DNA from: Volvariella volvacea V23
Taxonomy: Eukaryota > Basidiomycota > Agaricomycetes > Agaricales > Pluteaceae
Assembly (NCBI GenBank): GCA_000349905.1
Contig: KB722740.1
Span: 1,217,309-1,281,308, forward strand
Length of the DNA stretch: 64,000 nucleotides
Reading direction: 5' to 3'
Part shown: one piece after another, positions 24,598-36,120 of the stretch
How the letters are laid out: each line of letters opens with the position of its first letter
How positions within the stretch are numbered: position 1 is the first letter of the stretch
Notes under the pieces: generated by a model
Told to the model about the DNA's origin: nothing
The model's database searches: none
Seen by the model: only the letters and a program-made list of their open reading frames with translations
Position numbers and translations under genes: made by a program

Positions 24598-27500
24598 TTA
24601 CTCCCCGACCCATTCACCACCACTAGCCAACGTGGCAAACACCCCCTTCTTCTCGATCAACTCCTCATATCTCCCCTCTTCCTTGATCTCTCCTTCGTCA
24701 ACCACCAAGATCCTATCGCACATCTTCATGACCTCCAGCTTATGCGTGACCATGATCGTCGTCCTGCCCTTTTTGGCCTCTTTGATCGTCTCCATGACCG
24801 CCGCTTGGTTGGCAGGGTCAAGAGCAGAGGTGCACTCGTCCAGAATGAGAATGTTGGCGGGACGACAGAGCGCTCGGGCGATGGAAAGACGTTGAGCCTG
24901 GCCACCCGAGATCAGCGAAGCGTTCTCTCCCACAAGCGTGCCGTATCCATCTGGCAGGCTGAGGATGAAATCATGGACGTTGGCGGCCTTGGCGGCCTTT
25001 TCGATGTCCTCCTGAGAAACCTTTTGGCCGTCCTCGCGTGCGCCAGAGCCATAAGCGATGTTCTCCGAGATGGTCGCATCGAACAAGTTGGGGTTTTGGC
25101 TGACGACGGAGATGTGCTTCCGGAGGTGGTTGACGTCCATGGACGAGAGGAGATGAGAGCCAATGGCAATCGCCCCCGACGTGGGCTCGTATAACCGCTG
25201 AAGCAAGGCCGTGATTGTGGACTTTCCTGAACCAGAAGCGCCAACGACTGCAACACACTCTCCAGATGCGATGGTGACATTGACATCTCGGAGAACAGGA
25301 GCCTCAGGACGAGTGGGGTAGGAGAACTGGACGTGGTTGAATGTGATGTCGCCTGCGATTGGTGGGCGGTTTGAGCCTTTAGATTCGTCGGTGTCAAGCG
25401 GGAGATTGAGAAGCGTGTTGAAATCGCTGGTTGCTTGCACCGACTTGGCAATCCGTTGAGCTACGAAAATCAATTAGCATCGCCATTTGTAGACAACCAG
25501 GAAACTTACTGAAAGCCATAAGCTGAGAGCCAATCGTAACGGTGAACACGACAAGGTTAAGAACCTCGACCATCTGGAGGTAGGTATAAGTTCCACGCGC
25601 GATGAGAACGGCCCCGACGTAGAAGAGGAGTGCCTCGGCAAGGTAGATAAGACCACTGGCGACACCATAAGTGCAACCCTCCACAAAGGCGCCCCGCACC
25701 CCGGTAGAAAGCGCCCTATCCGCCGCAGCATCAAATTGCTTCCCAAACACGCTCTCGAATCCCATCGCCCTGATGCCCCTAATATTCGAAATAGCCTACA
25801 TCCACCGTCAGTCGACCTCTTCTGAAAGCAACAGCAAAACACAAACCTCATAGTACCCCTTTGCAACATCCTCCCTCGCCCTCTTATTCCTCACCTCACA
25901 CTTGGCCACCAACGCCGTCTGCACCGCCATCGTCCCCCCAAACACAGGCGCGATCGCAAACCCGACCAGCGTCAACTCCCACCCCCTCACCAGCGCCCAA
26001 ATCAGCCCCACGCTCAGCATCGTGCTCACGACCAAGAACTGGCCCATCACGACCGCCACCAGATTCTTCGCATCATCCCCGTCCTTGACGATGACCTGCA
26101 CGAGGCGGGCGGCGGCGTTCTCCGAGTCGTCGAACCACCTCTTGTCCTGGGAGATGACGCGGAGGTAGGCCCGGTTCCGGATGGAGGTGATCCAGGACAT
26201 GGCGGCGGTCTCCATGAGGAAGTATTTCAGGCCGAGGAAGATGCCGTCGAGCGCGGCCATGGTGAGGACGATCCCTCCAAACTGGTTGATGACCGCCGAG
26301 TTGTGCGCGCCGATGGAGACCTCGAAGAGGAGCCGGGAGAGGAGGTAGGAGAAGATGGGCGTCATCGCGCCCGAGCAGACGCAGATGAAGAGGCCAAAGA
26401 AGAGGAGCGGCTTGCACGGGATGCTGGGGAAGACGACGCGGATGATCTTGAGCGCAGACTTGGGCTTTTCGTCTTCTGCCTTCTTCTGCTCCTTCTCCTG
26501 CTCTTTGATGGAGGCCGGTTTGTCGACTTTGACCGCGAGAGCGTCCCATCGCGTCCTGGGCAACCTCCGTCGAGAGGTAGCAGCCAAAGCCCCCGTCCTC
26601 TGCATCGCGTCCTTCTCGCCCTCAAACTCTTCATCGTCCTCGACCATCACCGACCCCTGCCACCTCTTGCCCACCGAAAAGCTCGGTGTCGTCGGCGTAA
26701 ACTGCAAGCTGAACCTCTTCCTGCTCGGCAGCGTGTACGCAGCACCCGGAGACGGCAGCTGCTCAATCTGCAAACTCGACGGCCGCCGCTGCCTCCCCTC
26801 TCCCTCTCCCTCTCCGCCATTCTCACTCGACGGCTCGGGACTCCACCTCCCGACGCGATACGCCTCTCTCGAAGCGACCACCGCCGGCTCCGGCGCCTTG
26901 CCCGACGCCAGATCCGCGACAACGTCAAACATCCAATTCCCCAGCGTCAGCGGCCTCAGCGCCGGCCTCGCCAACGACCGGTGTCTCAAACTAAACCCCT
27001 CCTCGCCTTCCTTCCCCTCGCTCTCCTCGCCCGCCCCACCCAACATCCTCTCCACGACCCCCTCCTCCGCGCCGCTCTCCCCCTCCAGCTGCTTCTCGGG
27101 CAAATACCCGCCCGTCTGCCGCTGCGTCTCCATCATGTTTCTGAATTCGCCGCGGGAGGACTCGAGGTCGGCCCGGTAGCCCTGCTCGACCACGGACCCG
27201 TGCTTGAGGACGTAGACGAAATCCGAGTGCGTGATCTGCGAGAGATCGTGCGTGATGACGATCGTCGTCTTGTGCGCCCGCCAGTGCTTGATCGCCTCAA
27301 AGACGAGGATGCGGGACGTCGCGTCTAGCGCTGATGTTGCCTCGTCTACCACGCCCAGGTCAGCGCACACGCCCGATAAAGTAGAGACAAAGAGACAAAG
27401 AGGGAAAGGGGGAGGGGGGGAGAGAAACGAACCTAGAATGAGCACCGTTGGATCCCTCAACCTCGCACGCGCAATCGCGAGCCTCTGCTTCTGCCCCCCG

Positions 27501-29415
27501 CTCAGCGCCGCGCCCCCGCTCCCGAGCACCGTCTCATACCCCTCCGGCAAATCCCGCACAAACTCGTGCATCAGCGCGACCCGACACGCCTCGACCACCT
27601 CCTCCCTCGTCACCTCCTCCGGCCTCCGCCCGGCCTCCCTCCTTCCGTCCACCACGCCCATGGCGACATTGTCGTGCACGCTCATGTCAAAGAGGACGAC
27701 GTTCTGCGACACCGCGGCGAGGTGCTCCCTTGTCCACCGTTCGTCGAGGTACCGCACGTCCTGGTCGTCCAGATGGATGACCCCGCGCTGGGGCTCGTAC
27801 ATCCTCAGCAGCAGCTGCGCGACCGTCGACTTGCCCGACCCGGACGCGCCCACAATAAACGTCATCTCGTTCGCGGGCAGGTAGAGCGACACGTCTTGCA
27901 GCACGGGGACGTTGGGCCGGGAGGGGTACGCGAACGTGATGTTGTGCAGCGCGATCTCGCCCCAGCACCGGGTGGGGACGATCTTGCGCAGCTGGGTTGA
28001 GCGGATCTTGCTCGCCTTCTTGTGTGCCTTGGGGTTCGCGTAGAGTGAATAAACAGAGGGCGATGTAGGCCCGGGTGTGGTTGCAGTCGCGATAGCAGGC
28101 GTCAAAGGGCCGTTGTCGCCGTCCACGAGCGCCAGCAGCGCGACGATCGCAAACTTGCCCTTGGACAGAGTGATAACCCGCGGGATGCACATCTGCAAAT
28201 TGCTCGTCGCGATCAAACACGCCCAAAACACGGCCATCACGTCCCCCGCGCCGACCCTGCCCTCCTTGACGAGCTTCGCGCCGAACCAGAAGCCCTGGAC
28301 GAACATGGCCATCATCACAAACTGGGCCATGGTCGACGTGAGGCCCCAGACGGCGTTCAGCTTCCTCGTCGCGGCGCGGACGCTCTCGAGCGCGTTGGAG
28401 AGCGTGGCTTGCTCGTATGCGGCCGCGTTGAATGCTTTGACGGTCGCGATGGCGGAGATGGTGCGGTCGATGAGCGTCGCGGCGGCAGCGGACTGGGTGC
28501 GCTCGATGGCGAGAAGCGGGCCGGCAAAGGCCTGGGAGAAGGCCTGGATGATCATGAGGACGGGCACGGCGGAGAGGATGACGAGGGTGAGCTGCCAGGA
28601 GCGCATGAAGGCGAGGACGAGGCAGGTGATGCAGGTCGTGAGGTACTGGAGGATGAGGCCGGACGCGAGGGAGGAGGCCATCCGCACGTCGTCGGTTTCT
28701 CTGGGTGACCGGGTGTGTTTGTTAGGGGAGAGCTGGGAAGGAGAGGGGAGACGCACCTTGTGAATTTGGCCATGAGACCGCCGGCGCCGATGGGGCCTGA
28801 TTCGCCATCGGCGGACTGGACGGTGCCTTCGGAGCCCATCTTTGTGTCGAACCACACCATGTCCTTGCGTGTTACTGCAGAGTACACCCGCTTGCGGACT
28901 GCCATGACATTGTATTCGCCGGTCCATATCCAGAGCGAGGACGTGAGACTGCTGAGTATTAGAGATCCTGCTGCGAGGCCAACGAGCTGGATCGCAGCCA
29001 GGCCGACACCTCGGAGCAGCGCGTCTTTGGCTTCTTGTGGGGGGTTTGGTGTGAGGGGGAATTGTGCGAACGAGTTGAATGCCTCCCCGATAACGTAGGT
29101 CATGAAGGGAGCCACTCCGCCGGAGATGATGGAGGTGAGGATGGCGGGGCATAGGAGGAGTATTCTGTGTCGTGGGGTGAGGTGGGAGAAGAGCAGGCGG
29201 ATGGAGGGGTTGAGGGGCTGGGGTTGCGCTTGTGGGTGCGAAGGGAGTGTGGGTTCAGTGGCTGTGGGCTCGGGCAGAGACGACATTGAGGGAGACTTCT
29301 TGAGCTCCTCGGAGTGTGAGAATACAGAGGATCGTGGCGAGAGATCGAGGTCATAGTGCAGGTCTTCGTTGGAGGGCGGGGCGACCTCGACCGCCAGCTT
29401 TGCGTTGCGACGCAT
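24598..29415 (-). CDS. ste6: Ste6-like ABC transporter (a-factor-type pheromone exporter)
   Basis: Five exons (29415-28757, 28700-27433, 27345-25847, 25795-25510, 25460-24598) join in phase to about 1524 aa. It is a full transporter of the ABCB class: TMD1-NBD1-TMD2-NBD2. NBD1 has Walker A GASGSGKST, signature LSGGQKQR and Walker B VLILDEATSALD, split by the second intron inside Asp. NBD2 has Walker A GASGSGKST, signature ISGGQAQRLS and Walker B ILILDECTSALD. Both carry a Q-loop and an H-loop (ITHD, VTHK). TMD1 includes YLTTCITCLVLAFMRSW and a fingerprint KDMVWFDTKMGS; TMD2 includes FFGLFICVCSGAMTP. A long Ser/Arg/Glu-rich linker of about 200 residues separates the halves. In basidiomycetes such proteins export farnesylated lipopeptide pheromones; yeast Ste6 is the model. 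A multidrug role cannot be excluded. Its promoter is shared with the alcohol dehydrogenase gene 854 bp away. No pheromone precursor was seen nearby. Confidence 0.9.
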
Positions 29416-30269
29416 GTCTGGTCTGATGAAGGAGAAAGCAGAGAAAGAGGAGAGGAAACGAAGAGTGCAGAGACTCCATCGCGCGAGTTTTCTTTTGTTC
29501 GCAGTGCCCTTGCCCCGACGTGCGTGCGGGCTTGCTCAAAGACAATTAGATGGCTGATTGTCCCTTATTTGGCTGCCCCTGGAAAGACAATAAGAATGCT
29601 CGGCTGCCCGGCGCACTGAGGTCCATTTCCTCGTTTGTCAGGTGCAATGTAGACTCACCACGCTGAGAACGCCAGATGGCTGAGGTCCGGGGGCTGCAGA
29701 CCTCCAGCGCGCCCGACTTCGTCTGTTTGGCGGAGAGGCGGCAGCCAAACACGCGGGACGTCGCCGACGGGCTCATGATACAGCCCGGGTGCAGTCTTTT
29801 GTGAATGTCCCCGCGACACACCTTTGACCAGTCACACCTGCCATTCCAGCGCGATTCCAAAGCCAACACAGACGGCGCCACCATGCTTGCAAGATTTCGT
29901 GTGCGGGACATGCAAAGGTAGTACTAATGCCGACATGCTCTTCTAGTCATGTCATCTCGTGAAGGTGCCAGTTTAGAGCGTGTGCATCGCTGTGCAACCC
30001 GCTGTAGATACGTGTTTACTTCAAAGGTCTGCTTAGCGTATGGGGTACTAGGGGGAGCCTCTGCACGAGCCCAAGAGCCATACGCTCTCATATCGAACGT
30101 CACACCAGCTCCAACCCGGCATCTAGTGTAGCAAGGCCAATAGTGCTCGTAGCGCGGCGCTTCAGTCGGTATACTCTGACGTCACACTACCTCCACCAGT
30201 GAGACGGCAATGACATACCACTCTACCGCGGTATATAACCTTTTCCAAGACACCTCTTCTCCCATCACC
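29416..30269. promoter_or_regulatory. Shared upstream region of ste6 and the alcohol dehydrogenase
   Basis: 854 bp between two divergent starts. A 121-codon frame on the minus strand (29546-29911) begins with ATG but has no features of a gene. A TATA box for the dehydrogenase lies at 30232. Confidence 0.45.
30232..30238 (+). promoter_or_regulatory. TATA box of the alcohol dehydrogenase gene
   Basis: TATATAA, 32 bp before the ATG at 30270. The stretch from there to the ATG is pyrimidine-rich, as is common at fungal transcription starts. Confidence 0.5.
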
Positions 30270-31839
30270 ATGTCTCAAGCTGCCACGAAGCAAGACATTT
30301 CCAACCCTGCCAGAGGAGGCGCTCAACCTGGAGGCGAGAAGATGAAGGCGTTGGTCTGGATGGGGAAGAACAAGGTCCAAGTTGGTGAGACATCTGGGTA
30401 CTCTGACGTCGTCTTGTAGGCTCATCGTGCGAGCAGTCGAGGCGCCCAAGCCAAAGATCCTTGAAGAGCGAGATGTCATTCTGAGGGTGACGGGGACCAC
30501 TATCTGCGGTAGTGACCTGCACCTCTTGCATGGTGAGCACCACTGTCAGGTTTCATGCAATGCTATTGCTGATTGTTGGCGACTGCGAGTAGGCGCGATT
30601 CCCCAAGTCCAGAAGGGCGATATCCTCGGCCACGAGTTCTGTGGAGTTGTTGAATCTACGGGCTCGGCCGTCCGTGGGTTGAGTGTAGGCGACAGAGTCG
30701 TCGCCTCGTTCCACATCGCCTGCGGCGAGGTATACATTCACTCCAATGCGTGCAGCTGTACAATTCATCCACGCCTCTTTTGCAGTGCAAGTACTGCCGC
30801 ATCAAGTTGACCACGATGTGCGAGAGGACCAACACGAACAGGATAGAAAATGCGCTATACGGCGGACGCACCGCCGGCTTATTCGGGTACAGCCATCTCA
30901 CAGGTGGTTTTGCTGGCGGCCAGGCCGAGTATGTCCGTGTCCCCTTTGCGGATGTCAATCTCATGAAGCTGCCGGATACCATTCCGGACGAGAAAGGTGC
31001 GCCTTTGTCTGTTAGCCCATACACAAAGCACCAACAAACAGCACTGCAGGCCTCTACCTCTCTGACGTCCTCGGTACAGCCTGGCACTGCGTCACCGACA
31101 CCGGCGTCCAGAAGGACGACGTGGTCGCGATCTGGGGCGCAGGCCCTATCGGCCAAATGTGCGTCGAATACTCCTTCCTCCTCGGTGCCTCGCGCGTCAT
31201 CTGCATCGACTCTGGATGGCGTCTCGAGTTCCTCAAATCCAAATACCCCAAGCTCGAGCTGATCGACTACAAGACACTCCCGCGCGGGGTGGGCGTCGCG
31301 CAGAGGCTGAAGGAGATGGTGCCGGAGGGGGAGGGACCGGATGTGGCGCTCGAGTGTGTGGGGGGCGAGTATGCGAAGGGCTGGGCGCATTATTTCGAGA
31401 CGATGTTGGGGATGGAGACGGATACGAGCGAGCTGGTGAATGAGATGATTATGAGTGTGAGGAGCTTTGGGAGGTGTGGGATTGTTGGGGATTATATGGG
31501 CTATGTGAGTTGGTTCTATGCGCAGCGGCATGTTGCGATTCTCTAATCTGATGCTGGCAGACGAACCACTTCAACATTGGTGCGCTGATGGAGCGCGGGA
31601 TCCGGCTCATTGGGAACGGACAATCGCCCATCCAGAAATACTGGCCTCACCTCTTGAAAATGGTGCGAGATGGACGCGTTGACCCGCTCAAGATGGTGAC
31701 GCACCGAGTGAGGCTGGAGGACCTGGACAAGGTTTATTACAAGTTTGATAGGAAGGAGGATAACATGCAAAAGGTCTTTGTCCAGACGAGGTTTTCCGGG
31801 CCGGAGTGCGAGGGGAGTCCGGAGTTGACGGAGTATTGA
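30270..31839 (+). CDS. Zinc-dependent alcohol dehydrogenase (formaldehyde-dehydrogenase-like MDR)
   Basis: Six exons (30270-30384, 30437-30532, 30593-30729, 30786-30996, 31050-31504, 31561-31839) give 430 aa. Medium-chain dehydrogenases oxidise alcohols with NAD(P) and catalytic zinc. The GroES-like domain shows TTICGSDLHLLHG (catalytic zinc Cys), GHEFCGVVEST (catalytic His/Glu) and the structural zinc cysteines in CGECKYCRIKLTTMC, split by an intron after Glu. The Rossmann domain has VAIWGAGPIGQM and ends its second strand with CIDSG. The TTICGSDLHLxHG form resembles glutathione-independent formaldehyde dehydrogenases, but the substrate is not proven. The C-terminus is TRFSGPECEGSPELTEY. A duplicate of its last 75 residues lies at 20884-21235. 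All introns are 52-60 nt. Confidence 0.9.
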
Positions 31840-32499
31840 GCTGTGTTGGGATTATGGATCGTTGTATCTATGTTTCCATGACATTGCAATCCGTTTTGAA
31901 AGTGTCGTCGTGCGTAAAGCGAGGGTATTCAAAGGTGGGGTCTTGTCACAGTTATGGTTTTGTTGAAAGGATGTTTTCTGGTAGGACAATGACGACTAGG
32001 AGAGCCTCGTGCTTTCACTCGTTCATGCTGTACACTCCTTTGACGTCATTCCCTTTTGTGTATCTCATGCTTTATTCACTCGTCTAGGTAGTCCGGCATG
32101 CCACTCATTTTCCACATATATATAGGCTTGCATTTACGATACATAACGCCAGTTCTATCCACCACGAGTTCCGGGCGTCATCTCGTCAGGATAGATAAAA
32201 AAGCAGAGTAGACGGTGACTGGATGTAGTATCTCTTCACATGAGGTTCATACACCGCTTTCAGCGAAGCACACTGATCATGAGAAACGCACTTGCGAAAC
32301 TCTCTGTTCTTTTTATTTGCAAGTACACCCGAGTCGGCAGCAAACTCGGTGGGGCTAGCCTGAGCAAACTTGGTGGAGCTAGCCTGAGAGCGCCTGGCCG
32401 GCCACCGCATTGCAGCCCTATAGCCTTGTCCCCCGCTGTGGCATTCCCAGGTTTGCTGCTGATGTGCCTTGTAAGGCTCGGTCGGGAACACGATATGGC
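31840..32499. other. Spacer between the dehydrogenase and F-box C
   Basis: The 3' flank of the dehydrogenase, then a small direct repeat (GGGGCTAGCCTGAGCAAACT / TGGAGCTAGCCTGAG, 32350-32390). The decayed 3' end of F-box C may reach in here. Confidence 0.4.
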
Positions 32500-33912
32500 G
32501 GAGGGAGGGAAAGCACGGGGCCGCTGCGCGGAGTGTTTGCTGTGCAGCAGCAGGCGCATAGCATATATATGTCCCATGCGAACGACCAGGGTTGGGGAAT
32601 ACGATTCAGCAAACGGGCGGATCGCAGCGCCGCCACAGACGCTCGCCTTGTAGTGTTTGGGTGTGAAGCGGAGCGACTTGACGCACAGATTGTGCACGTT
32701 TGGGGCGAGCACGGCGAACGCCTCGAACAGCCTCGCGCGGTTTGCGAACGGGGAGGTGTGGGGGTCGAGGTAGAAGAAGAGGTCCGTGAGGGCGGGGAGG
32801 CGCCCGGCGTAGGGGGGGGGTGGTGGTTTTCGGCTGCGGCTGCTTCCACCGAGTCTATCAGTTGTTGGATTGGGGCGTGACGTCTGTCGAACACGAGCCT
32901 GAAAGTCTCTAGGTTCCTGAGCGAGGCCACGTTCTGGTTGAGAAAGACGAGTAGATCGTGTGCGTAGCATTGGAGGTGCTTGAGAGAGGGTAGGAAGGTT
33001 GGGCGGATGAGGGTGGGGTCGACGCCGTTGCACATGCCGGTACCTGCTCGTGTTTCGGACATGACGAAGAGGCGGAGAACTGTGATGTTTGGGTGGTTTT
33101 TGAGGAAGAGGATGATGTCGCATTTTGAGGCATTTTCTATCTTTGCGGAGAGGAATAAAGAAGTCAGCAATGGGAATTTCAGGTGGAGCATCTTTGGGCA
33201 GACGGTCGGCTCCACCCCTAGGAGGATTGTGGTGGTCAGGGTTTGACGGGACGACGTAAAGAGGGACATTGGAATTCTGTCGGGTTCATCTAGTCAGGTC
33301 AATAGTTGTCATCGAGAATCACACCAAGATGCGTACAGGTACAGTTGATCTCCTTCAATCCTGTCATGGTGGGATCAAAGTCCAACTCGTCGATGCTCGC
33401 AAAGAATCCAAAATATTTGATCTTGCAGTATTTTGTGATCTCTTCTAATACCTCGCGCTGCATCTTCCGACTTGTTCTACAAGGGGTGTATCCCCAAATT
33501 CCCAGTGTGTTGAGGCTAGTCATGTTTTTAAAGCAAGGAATCAGGGACGGGACGAGCTTCTTCCAGTTGGCGGTGCACCAATCCCAGATTTGGATATTCT
33601 GAATACGGGAGGCAAGGTATGGGTCGCGAGCCAGTAAAGCGCAGTGTCCCTTGCACTTCGAGGCGTTGGCCCAAATTGCAAGTTCTGATATATAATAGGC
33701 CGGAAAATGTGGAGAAAGGAAGAACAGGTGCGGCAGAGCATGCATAGCGCACGTCGATCGACTTGGAGGAAGGAGGCTATTCTCTCCCAGATTTCGAAAG
33801 GTACGAACCATAGGTCTTTGTACCGAGGTCGGATGACCCAGCGTCTAAACCACTTTTGTAGAGGCCATGGCATTCTTGTAGCGACAGTAAGTCGCAGAGC
33901 AAGTTGAACCAT
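32500..33912 (-). pseudogene. F-box/LRR-like protein gene, frameshifted (F-box C)
   Basis: From the ATG at 33912 the reading gives an F-box: LWFVPFEIWERIASFLQVDRRALCMLCRTCSSFLHIFRPIIYQNL. Near 33640-33690 it must change frame by one base to reach ALLARDPYLASRIQNIQIWDW and the following LRR-like text, which ends with a stop at 33299. A further block (KFPLLTSLFLSA, NHPNITVLRLFV, LRNLETFRLVFDRRH) follows from 33269 with no in-phase intron. Near 32812-32820 a run of eight C (on the coding strand) separates SVEAAAAENHHPP from PYAGRLPALTDLFFYLDP, again off by one base. Three breaks in one gene argue for a pseudogene, but the break in a homopolymer is also where sequencing errors occur. Confidence 0.6.
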
Positions 33913-33977
33913 ATTACCCCTATCATACCAGCTGTCCAGCGGTGAGACACAATTCGTGACTACCACAGTCATATACA

Positions 33978-34781
33978 TTACAGAAGGTAAACACCATCCG
34001 CGCAAAAGCTCTGTATACTCGAATTCATTTCTCGAGCAAGATGCGCCAACTCCTCCCCCACCAAATTCCTCTGCCCTGGATGACAAGGACAAACATCCAC
34101 CAACTCTAGAAGAGGAAACAATTGAAGCCATTCAGCGAAACGGTGAGCAATGGACTCCATTTTGAGGAAATCCGGAAGATGTGAAAGATGAATTTGGATG
34201 GATTTCAGTTGGCTGCGTAGAAGGATATGATTTGGGTGTTCTTCGCCCTCGAAACTGTCAGTCAACCAGTTTGTATAGCCCGTCGCAATGTGAATGCGCA
34301 GTCCCAGCCTTAGCGTGCTTGGCCTTCAAATGGTGTAATTGTTGAATTCTGTGACATTTAAATAATCGATGAATGACTCAGATCCGTCCAAATTTAACCA
34401 AAGTGTGGCTTCAAACCCGGAATGTGCTTCATCAGGCATTGAAAGGAATGAAGGAAGGTCACCAAAGTTGTTAGCTTGGGCAGGAAGAAAGGAGGTGTTG
34501 ACCACGGGCGGTGGGATGCATACAAATAGCCGCCCATGCCCAACACATTGAGACTCCTATGACGGACCAACAGATTGGCGAGCATCGGCAGTGCAAGCAC
34601 CTCCTGGCAAAAAACAAAAGTATAGCTCCTCCAGATTGGGTAGAGCTGCATGGGCTAGGATGAATTCCCATGCCGTAGTCCATCTGGTAATTGAAAGTGA
34701 CTGAATAGAATTAGAGTGGTGCATGTATGTGTTTATTATAGAGCAAATATGTCGAGGTAAGGCAGGGGAGCATAGCTGCAT
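33978..34781 (-). pseudogene. Fragments of another F-box/LRR-like gene (F-box D)
   Basis: The reading SIQSLSITRWTTAWEFILAHAALPNLEELYF moves to a second frame at an A-rich stretch near 34605-34615 and goes on as QEVLALPMLANLLVRHRSLNVLGMGG, PKLTTL. A third piece (SQLKSIQIHLSHLPDFL, LQLFPLLELVDVCP) ends with a stop at 33978. The order and the LRR-like rhythm suggest the 3' half of an F-box gene lying 65 bp upstream of F-box C in the same direction. No F-box was found at its 5' end. Confidence 0.4.
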
Positions 34782-35211
34782 CCAATTCAGGGCAAGTAGT
34801 CCCCATTGTGATCAAGGTTTGGAGGATATGTACCCCCGACGTAGCAATGGGATAGGATGCTTCTTAAGAAGGTTTAAAGGCGCTGGTCCGCCTCCTGACA
34901 TAGTCAAGGAGACACGTTTGACTAAATTTGGTGTGCTACCACTGCTGAAGAGGCAGAGGAAGTTCAGTAACGGACCCAGTAAACCCTAGGTCAAGAACCA
35001 AAGCGTGGGTTGTTTCCGCACTGGGATTGTGGACCAAGAATTGGCACAAGATCTTGTTTGCAGGAGAGTGGCGAAAGGGTGCCAACTACAGCTGTGATCG
35101 GGCACTCGTGAAAGAAGCAGACAGGGAGAAGGCTGGACGCCTGTGCTATGTGAGCAGCGTTGTATCGTTTAAAGCTCATCCCAATTCTAAAGTTCATCAT
35201 GACAGTCCATT
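34782..35211. other. Spacer, possibly 5' remnant of F-box D
   Basis: No convincing frame. It could hold the lost 5' part of F-box D. Confidence 0.3.
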
Positions 35212-35616
35212 ATGTTCGACCCAGCAAAGCCAGGGTCGGAAGTTCAACGGGCGAGGAACGCAATCGCGGCCATAGTGCGCGCCGCCGTGGAATGTCTATC
35301 TACAATTCCCCCAGACTCTGAAGCGCGAAGGCATAGCAAAGTATTCGAGCACGTGAACGGCTTGCTGAAACTGCAAAATATGTACATGGATCAAGATGGG
35401 AATGTAGAGGAATGGGAGGAGTTCTGGGATTGTACGCAATTCAACATTCTATGTCTGAATGAAGAGTTGAAAACCGCTTTATCGGCGGGAGCACAATCAA
35501 TACATGGAGGAAGAGAAGGATATGCCCCAGAGAAAACGGAAGCTAGTAATGATGCACCGGGAATTCCACCAGAATTCTGGTTGCATGCGTTGGAGTCTGC
35601 AGCGACCGCTCCTTGA
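35212..35616 (+). CDS. Small protein of unknown function, copy 1 of a duplicated domain
   Basis: One uninterrupted frame of 134 aa starting MFDPAKPGSEVQRARN. I do not recognise the family. Residues 3-90 can be lined up with the protein encoded just downstream: VQRARNAIAAIVRAAVECLSTIPPDS against IARARKATAILARTLIDSLSAIPMDS, and VFEHVNGLL, EEWEEFW against VFECVDMLA, KDWTAFW. The domain looks all-helical, is rich in Ala, Leu and Glu and has no signal peptide or membrane segment. After the shared domain comes an acidic tail (EGYAPEKTEASNDAPG). The stop is only six bases before the ATG of copy 2, so the two could also be one gene with an unseen intron. Confidence 0.55.
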   Translation: MFDPAKPGSEVQRARNAIAAIVRAAVECLSTIPPDSEARRHSKVFEHVNGLLKLQNMYMDQDGNVEEWEEFWDCTQFNILCLNEELKTALSAGAQSIHGGREGYAPEKTEASNDAPGIPPEFWLHALESAATAP

Positions 35617-35622
35617 TCGACC

Positions 35623-36120
35623 ATGTATCCTGACACCCATGAAACGCGACTCGCTATGGCCCATGCTCAGGTATATCAAATTTTCTTGTATCTGGAGAGG
35701 CCCAACGAGCCAGTGTGGAGCAAACGCTACAACGTGAGTCGTCAGCTCTTTGCACTATTTTGGGACTGTCTCAACTCTGCATTCTCGTGACAGGACTTTG
35801 CTGAAGCTGTAGTAGACCCAGACTCGGAAATCGCACGGGCGAGGAAAGCGACTGCAATCCTTGCACGCACTCTCATAGACAGTCTGTCCGCAATCCCGAT
35901 GGATTCCAAAGTTCGGGCTAAATATAGCGGAGTATTCGAATGTGTCGATATGTTGGCGGCAGTCAGGAAGGAGTATCTCACGGACGAAGGCGGAATAGTG
36001 AAGGATTGGACTGCCTTTTGGAAAAAGGCGCGTAGTGAACTTAAAGATATTGGATTTCTATTGCACGAGGCAGGATTTGAAGTTGAGTGGACGTCTCTGG
36101 AAGACATAGGGAGGACATAG
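35623..36120 (+). CDS. Small protein of unknown function, copy 2 of a duplicated domain
   Basis: Two exons, 35623-35733 and 35794-36120, join in phase through a 60-nt GT-AG intron to 145 aa. The first 45 residues (MYPDTHETRLAMAHAQVYQ, LYLERPNEPVWSKRYN) are not seen in front of copy 1. The rest is the duplicated domain, ending IGFLLHEAGFEVEWTSLEDIGRT. Function unknown. The good conservation of spacing and of Trp/Phe/Leu positions between the copies supports both as real coding sequence. Confidence 0.55.

Noticed and set aside
26303..27328. Long open frames on the plus strand through the ste6 gene (also 26355-27179, 28077-28763)
   Set aside because: They lie antisense to clear ABC-transporter exons, have Arg/Pro/Ser-rich low-complexity composition and no motifs. 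They come from the GC-rich codon use of ste6.
29546..29911. 121-codon frame on the minus strand between ste6 and the dehydrogenase
   Set aside because: It starts with ATG but shows no motif, no introns and no coding-like composition, and it occupies the shared promoter.
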